From Glaciimonas sp. (lineage in GTDB: Bacteria; Pseudomonadota; Gammaproteobacteria; Burkholderiales; Burkholderiaceae), in NCBI GenBank assembly GCA_014377145.1, contig JACMQE010000168.1, positions 1-9,661 of the forward strand: 9,661 bases of DNA. Reading direction: 5' to 3'. Numbering within the stretch: position 1 is the first letter of the stretch; each line of letters begins with the position of its first letter. The position numbers were made by a program, and so were the translations under genes. The notes under the pieces were generated by a model. It searched no databases. It was not told the DNA's origin and worked only from the letters and a program-made list of their open reading frames with translations. This document shows positions 6,173 through 9,661 of the stretch, in pieces.

Positions 6173-6784
6173 TCAACCTTGCGGCGTTTGACCCGTTCCA
6201 GTAACTCCTGCGGCGCGCAGCTGATCTTCAGTGCGATCAAGACCATGATTGCGAGTACGTAGGATCTCTTCAGCCTTAGCGTAAAACCACTCTTGCTTTG
6301 CCTCAAACTCGGTAAACTCGCCAATTACAAATTGATCAAGTCCCCCGATTCCAAGTTCGTCCGCAAGGTTATTCATTAACCACCTATAGAACCAATAAAA
6401 AGCTGGGCCTATTACAAGCGCCAACAATACGTAAGCATATAAACTAAGAACCGATATCTTGCATGCGCTACCCCAGTGAGCTTGCTGAAGTAGAGTAGCA
6501 ATGGAAACAATCACCATAATGATCGCGTACACCTGAAACCACAAACCGATTTTGAAAATTTTTCTTAGATCTGGGAACTTTTTGTACGCAGAATCTTCAA
6601 GATATTTACCCGTGAATGTGCCCTGTCTGATTTTTGGATGCGTGCGGTAGACAGCTTGGGAAAACTCCCGGAGGTAAGTTGTCTTGGTTTCTCTAGCGAC
6701 CTGCCCGAGAGCGACAAGTACACCATTGAATGCGACTCCCAATCCAATAAGATTGCTAGCGTCGTTGCAACTTATGTCCGTCAT
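6173..6784 (-). CDS. Predicted inner-membrane protein of unknown function
   Basis: A 203-residue protein with two clear transmembrane helices at about 79-99 (GLWFQVYAIIMVIVSIATLL) and 110-136 (ISVLSLYAYVLLALVIGPAF), and a moderately hydrophobic N-terminal segment at about 11-29 that could be a third. The segment between the N-terminus and the first helix (residues 30-78) is basic and probably cytoplasmic. The C-terminus (residues 150-203) is acidic and charged with helical character, FTEFEAKQEWFYAKAEEILRT. The start is supported by AAAGGTAGAG just before the ATG. I recognise no family. It is followed by its own hairpin terminator and preceded by about 250 bases of poorly coding sequence, so it may be transcribed separately from the nuclease operon further upstream on the same strand. 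Small two-helix proteins beside nuclease cassettes are sometimes membrane-damaging effectors; that is speculation here. Confidence 0.7.
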   Translation of the reverse strand: MTDISCNDASNLIGLGVAFNGVLVALGQVARETKTTYLREFSQAVYRTHPKIRQGTFTGKYLEDSAYKKFPDLRKIFKIGLWFQVYAIIMVIVSIATLLQQAHWGSACKISVLSLYAYVLLALVIGPAFYWFYRWLMNNLADELGIGGLDQFVIGEFTEFEAKQEWFYAKAEEILRTRNHGLDRTEDQLRAAGVTGTGQTPQG

Positions 6785-6832
6785 AACTCTACCTTTGTCT
6801 AGGATGAAGTATTTTAGTAAGTTGAAGATTAA

Positions 6833-6982
6833 TGGAAGATAAAGTCCAAGGCAACCAATGATGGCACTGGTTACTTAGAAGAAGATCTGCCTGAACCGTT
6901 GTATAAAAAACGAGAAAATTTCAAGCTCAAAACAGCCGCCTACAAATCCTATCGAAATTCGCCCCACACGCATGTCCAATGA
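6833..6982 (+). other. Stop-free stretch without a start, possible gene remnant
   Basis: In the 252-base gap between two - strand genes, the + strand has 49 open codons with no start codon, ending ...YKSYRNSPHTHVQ before TGA. Its composition (LEEDLPEPLYKKRENFKLK) looks protein-like, but no family is recognised and chance is possible. Confidence 0.15.
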
Positions 6983-7036
6983 TTTTTCACTACGTCAGAT
7001 TCAAGCACTATACTTAAACGGGTTTAGCTTTGTATC

Positions 7037-8122
7037 TCAAATGTAGACAATCCCGAACCGTTCTTTCAACCTGTCCACCGTGCTGCGCCACTTGGGCGTG
7101 GTGGGCTTGCAAACTGTGTTTTGGTTGCCGAAAAAGCCAATTTCTTTCACTGCTTGGTCAAGTGGAACCACCTTGAGCCACTCCACCGGCACAAACCACT
7201 CGCTGCGTTCGGGATCAGCCGAAAATTCGCGGTGGTAGGCGCCTTGGGTCAAAACATCCAGCGCAGGTGCGTCGCCGTTAGGGCCGATGATCTTGAAGTC
7301 CGCCGCCTGCACAGCGCGGCCTGTGACGCGGCCTGCGCCCACATAGCCCGTGTTTGGCACATTCACCCACACACGGTCATCAGGCCTAAGAACCTGCAGC
7401 GTGCGGCTGTACCACGCACCACCGCCGCCACAAATGAAACCGTATTTCATCGCCTCGGCCCACGAGCGCGTGGCTCTGTCGCCGAAGGACACGTAAAACT
7501 CCCCGTTCCACGGCTCTGCAATGCCGTCAGCGGGTGGGGGCACGTTCACCTGCGTGTGTACTGGGTCCAGCAACCAGGCACGACTGAGCAACTGATCTGA
7601 CCCGTGAGCGAACACCTGAAAGCACAAAACGTTGATGGCAATGTCCCGCTTGTTCAGGTAAGCCACGATGCGCTCGGTGCTATCGTCCAACTGGGCGGCG
7701 ACGATGACGATTTGGTGCGACTGGTTGAGCGTGTCTTCGTCCAGCGGCTGGCCAAAGCGGACTTTGAAATCATCCGCGAGGCTTTTCCCTGGTTTAAAGC
7801 GGCGGTAGATGGCGGAAATATCTTCCGCTTGCAGCGCTTCAACCCAACTGGCGTAGTCCAGAGCCTGGGCCACCACGTCGCGTGGGGTGCGGTCGCGCTT
7901 GAGCTCGATGAGTACCAGCGAACCATCGGGCGCAATTGCCAGCAGGTCGATGATGCCGCCTTGTCCCGTGCGCTCCTGGCGACCAATGAGCATCCAGGCG
8001 TCTGACAGCAGCAGCGGCTGTGCGACGATCATGTCTTCCAACAGCTTTTCGCTGGGCAGGACTGCCTCGGGGAGTTGCGTAGGTTGGGCGGTGACTTTCC
8101 AAAGAGCAGTGCGGATTGGCAT
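7037..8122 (-). CDS. NucS/RecB-like PD-(D/E)XK endonuclease
   Basis: 361 residues from the ATG at 8122, preceded by a GGGAT-type ribosome binding site and 15 bases after the upstream stop; a TTG at 8137 would add five residues. The N-terminal 100 residues are a typical NucS-like (DUF91-type) nuclease domain: E29 in the helix SEKLLEDMIVAQP, D59 in GGIIDLLAIA, E73-L-K75 in VLIELKRD, then the RecB-type Q-x3-Y (Q86, Y90) in AQALDYASW. A metal-dependent DNA nuclease is the confident expectation. The C-terminal 200 residues are a separate domain with aromatic and glycine-rich strands (EFYVSFGD; ICGGGGAWYS; RVWVNVPNTGYVGAGRV), which I would guess is a nucleic-acid or modified-base binding module. 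It is the last gene of a - strand operon with a PLD-type protein and a deoxyribosyltransferase-like protein. A defence role is inferred from that company. Confidence 0.85.
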   Translation of the reverse strand: MPIRTALWKVTAQPTQLPEAVLPSEKLLEDMIVAQPLLLSDAWMLIGRQERTGQGGIIDLLAIAPDGSLVLIELKRDRTPRDVVAQALDYASWVEALQAEDISAIYRRFKPGKSLADDFKVRFGQPLDEDTLNQSHQIVIVAAQLDDSTERIVAYLNKRDIAINVLCFQVFAHGSDQLLSRAWLLDPVHTQVNVPPPADGIAEPWNGEFYVSFGDRATRSWAEAMKYGFICGGGGAWYSRTLQVLRPDDRVWVNVPNTGYVGAGRVTGRAVQAADFKIIGPNGDAPALDVLTQGAYHREFSADPERSEWFVPVEWLKVVPLDQAVKEIGFFGNQNTVCKPTTPKWRSTVDRLKERFGIVYI

Positions 8123-8137
8123 ATATGTATCCCGCAA

Positions 8138-9418
8138 TCAATTGAGTTGTCGAACGTCAAAACCGAAATACCGGAAGATCTTGGTCGTCCGTCCATTGAT
8201 GATGGGCAAGCCCTCTTTACTTAACCACCCTATCAACTCCTGCACGTTGGCCCGGCCAAACTCATTCAACTTGTAGTCTGGCTCAAAAATCACGTTGGCC
8301 ATTCTCACTTCAATTTCGCTAGGTCCGAAAAGCAAGTAAGCCAATACCTGTCTTACTCTTTCCGGATCGTTCGCCTTGAGGAAATGGAGTTTCCACGTCG
8401 GTAGACCACCAGCGAAGAATCGGAGCCTGTCGTGAAACGAGTGGAGTACCGCAAGCGCGTCGAACAGGTCATCGTCGCTGACTGATTTGACTGCGTTCTC
8501 TGAGCCCAATGTCTTGACAAGAAGTGGATAGTTCTTTCCAACAATCTCATTTTCATAGTGAGGCCATGGCGTCTCCCGCCAAGCGTCTATGTGCTCGGTA
8601 ATGAATCGATCTTGATCCTCGCCACTCCGCAAAGGCGTTGCATTCCAGGCGTCACCCACCGTGTGCCTGTCTCGTACAAAGCTGATAAAAGAGTCGATCT
8701 CAATAAGGATCGGAATCGCACCGGCCCCCGCCTTTCGATACCCAGTCTTCTCGTAAACGCGACGGATCGCATCAAATGCGTTCACACCCTCCTGATAGGT
8801 CTTCCGAAAGTCCTCAAGAAAAATGCCTTGCTTGCTTACGGTTATCTTTTCTCGCGTAATATTTGAGGGAGCAGTACTTCCAAGCCTCTCAAAGACCTCG
8901 TTCTCCAGTTTGTCCACCTCGCCCTGCAGTTTTTCAAATTTTGAATATATTGCGGCGTAGTCAGCAAGTGCCTTCGATGTCAGGACGTTAGCCTGGCCCC
9001 AATAGTCAGCAAAAAGAGACGCAAGGTCATTCAATCGAGGATCGTCCGAACCGATAGACACCACGACCTCCTGATTGGTGAGAATCGCCGCACGCGTCAG
9101 ATTCGCCGACCCGACCAATGCCGTGTGATCCCCAAAAAGGTAGATCTTTGGGTGGAAGGAATGGGCGGTGAAGTACCTAATCTCAACCTGATTTCCCATT
9201 AACAGCCTTCGCAGCGCCGTTGGGCTGGTGGGAAAGCCTAGCCGAACGATGAGACGGACTTTGCAGCCTCTCGCTAGTAGCTCGTCGATGACATTCGCCT
9301 CAGTAAAGAAGGCGACCGCAATGTAGACGTTACTCGGTGTCGCCGTGAGCATTTGAATGGCATTGCGAACAAAATCACCATACTTATTTCGATTCGCATA
9401 CAGCCCCGGTGCTTCCAT
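8138..9418 (-). CDS. Phospholipase D-type (single HKD) nuclease-like protein
   Basis: A 426-residue protein with one N-terminal PLD-like domain. The motif is HPKIYLFGDHTALVGSANLT (residues 89-108): H89-x-K91, followed by the GSxN box (G103, S104, N106) and E117 downstream. One HKD copy implies that two subunits build one active site, as in bacterial Nuc and the BfiI-type restriction enzyme, so DNA cleavage rather than lipid hydrolysis is the likelier activity. A charged heptad-like stretch at about 155-180 (FEKLQGEVDKLENEVFERL) suits a coiled coil and dimerisation. Residues 200-426 are a largely helical region I cannot name. The ATG at 9418 follows a GAGG ribosome binding site and lies 20 bases after the upstream stop; the nuclease gene follows 15 bases later. 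The three genes form one operon. Confidence 0.85.
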   Translation of the reverse strand: MEAPGLYANRNKYGDFVRNAIQMLTATPSNVYIAVAFFTEANVIDELLARGCKVRLIVRLGFPTSPTALRRLLMGNQVEIRYFTAHSFHPKIYLFGDHTALVGSANLTRAAILTNQEVVVSIGSDDPRLNDLASLFADYWGQANVLTSKALADYAAIYSKFEKLQGEVDKLENEVFERLGSTAPSNITREKITVSKQGIFLEDFRKTYQEGVNAFDAIRRVYEKTGYRKAGAGAIPILIEIDSFISFVRDRHTVGDAWNATPLRSGEDQDRFITEHIDAWRETPWPHYENEIVGKNYPLLVKTLGSENAVKSVSDDDLFDALAVLHSFHDRLRFFAGGLPTWKLHFLKANDPERVRQVLAYLLFGPSEIEVRMANVIFEPDYKLNEFGRANVQELIGWLSKEGLPIINGRTTKIFRYFGFDVRQLN

Positions 9419-9438
9419 AAAACCTCGCTTTCAATCAA

Positions 9439-9660
9439 CTATGACTTGGAAACGTTGTCAATCAGGTTCGACTCAGTCGGCAACGTCACCCGAATCACGG
9501 TCTTCAATTGCTCCGCAGCCGCAGCAGGATCAGCTGGGTCCCAGACCACGGTAAGGTAATGGTTGGTATCGAAATGCGGTTTGGTCTTTGGGTCGTTAAA
9601 CACGTCTTTTCGGCACGTGTAGATTACCGGTCGGCCCAGCCCTTCGGCAAAGCCCGCTTC
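9439..9660 (-). CDS. Nucleoside 2-deoxyribosyltransferase/TIR-like protein, C-terminal part
   Basis: The frame is open at the right edge of the window, so only the last 73 residues are seen. They begin EAGFAEGLGRPVIYTCRKD, followed by HFDTNHYLTVVWDP and a helix. This 'E-x-G-x-A-x-G-L-G-x-P-V-I' plus 'HFDT..Y' pattern is that of the nucleoside 2-deoxyribosyltransferase-like branch of the TIR-like fold, where the conserved glutamate is the catalytic residue that attacks the N-glycosidic bond. Family members cleave or transfer nucleosides or nucleotides, and related proteins act as toxins in some retron-type defence systems. It is the first visible gene of the operon with the PLD-type protein and the NucS-like nuclease; the PLD gene follows after 20 bases. 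The N-terminal half is needed to confirm the family. Confidence 0.65.
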   Translation of the reverse strand, partial: EAGFAEGLGRPVIYTCRKDVFNDPKTKPHFDTNHYLTVVWDPADPAAAAEQLKTVIRVTLPTESNLIDNVSKS

Positions 9661-9661
9661 C

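Noticed and set aside
7121..8005. Two long + strand frames opposite the NucS-like nuclease
   Set aside because: They mirror the GC-rich nuclease gene, and their translations are rich in arginine, histidine and alanine without domain features.
9353..9559. Two + strand frames across the gap before the PLD gene
   Set aside because: They overlap the ends of two well-supported - strand genes and look like shadows of them.
1..9661. CRISPR array, tRNA, rRNA or integron attC array
   Set aside because: I saw no regularly spaced repeats, no cloverleaf-like sequence and no attC-type cassette sites; the gaps are too short and irregular.

Overview
The window looks like an accessory (genomic-island-like) segment of a proteobacterial chromosome or plasmid. 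A beta-proteobacterium is my best guess, from the style of the P4-type integrase, the HigA-like regulator and the NucS-like nuclease; this is inference, as there is no rRNA or housekeeping gene to anchor taxonomy. Recombinases, small regulators, nuclease genes and decayed fragments dominate, and no core metabolic gene is present.

Left part (1-1657): the 3' end of a P4-type tyrosine integrase, a small conserved protein of unknown function, and a solitary HigA-like XRE regulator with a clear ribosome binding site but no recognisable toxin. A weakly coding stretch of about 440 bases follows.

Centre left (1658-4415): a tightly packed, AT-rich three-gene operon on the + strand (ATGA overlap, then a 2-base gap). 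The first protein carries a readable PD-(D/E)XK nuclease signature. The second has a SAP-like N-terminal segment and an acidic linker. The third is a compact protein I do not recognise. This is the best candidate for an undescribed, probably anti-phage or anti-plasmid, system.

Centre (4416-6172): a complete tyrosine recombinase on the - strand with all catalytic residues visible. A dif-like inverted repeat (ATAA, 7-base spacer, TTAT) lies just upstream of its start. Next to it is a decayed fragment of another tyrosine recombinase on the + strand, recognisable by VHTLRH.

Right part (6129-9661), all on the - strand and GC-richer by eye: a two-helix membrane protein with its own hairpin terminator, then a three-gene operon read right to left. 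That operon encodes a nucleoside-deoxyribosyltransferase/TIR-like protein (only its C-terminus is in the window), a single-HKD phospholipase D-type protein and a NucS/RecB-like PD-(D/E)XK nuclease. It is a second candidate defence module.

The picture is two candidate nuclease-based defence cassettes in a recombinase-rich hot spot. Function is inferred from domains and context; nothing here proves it.
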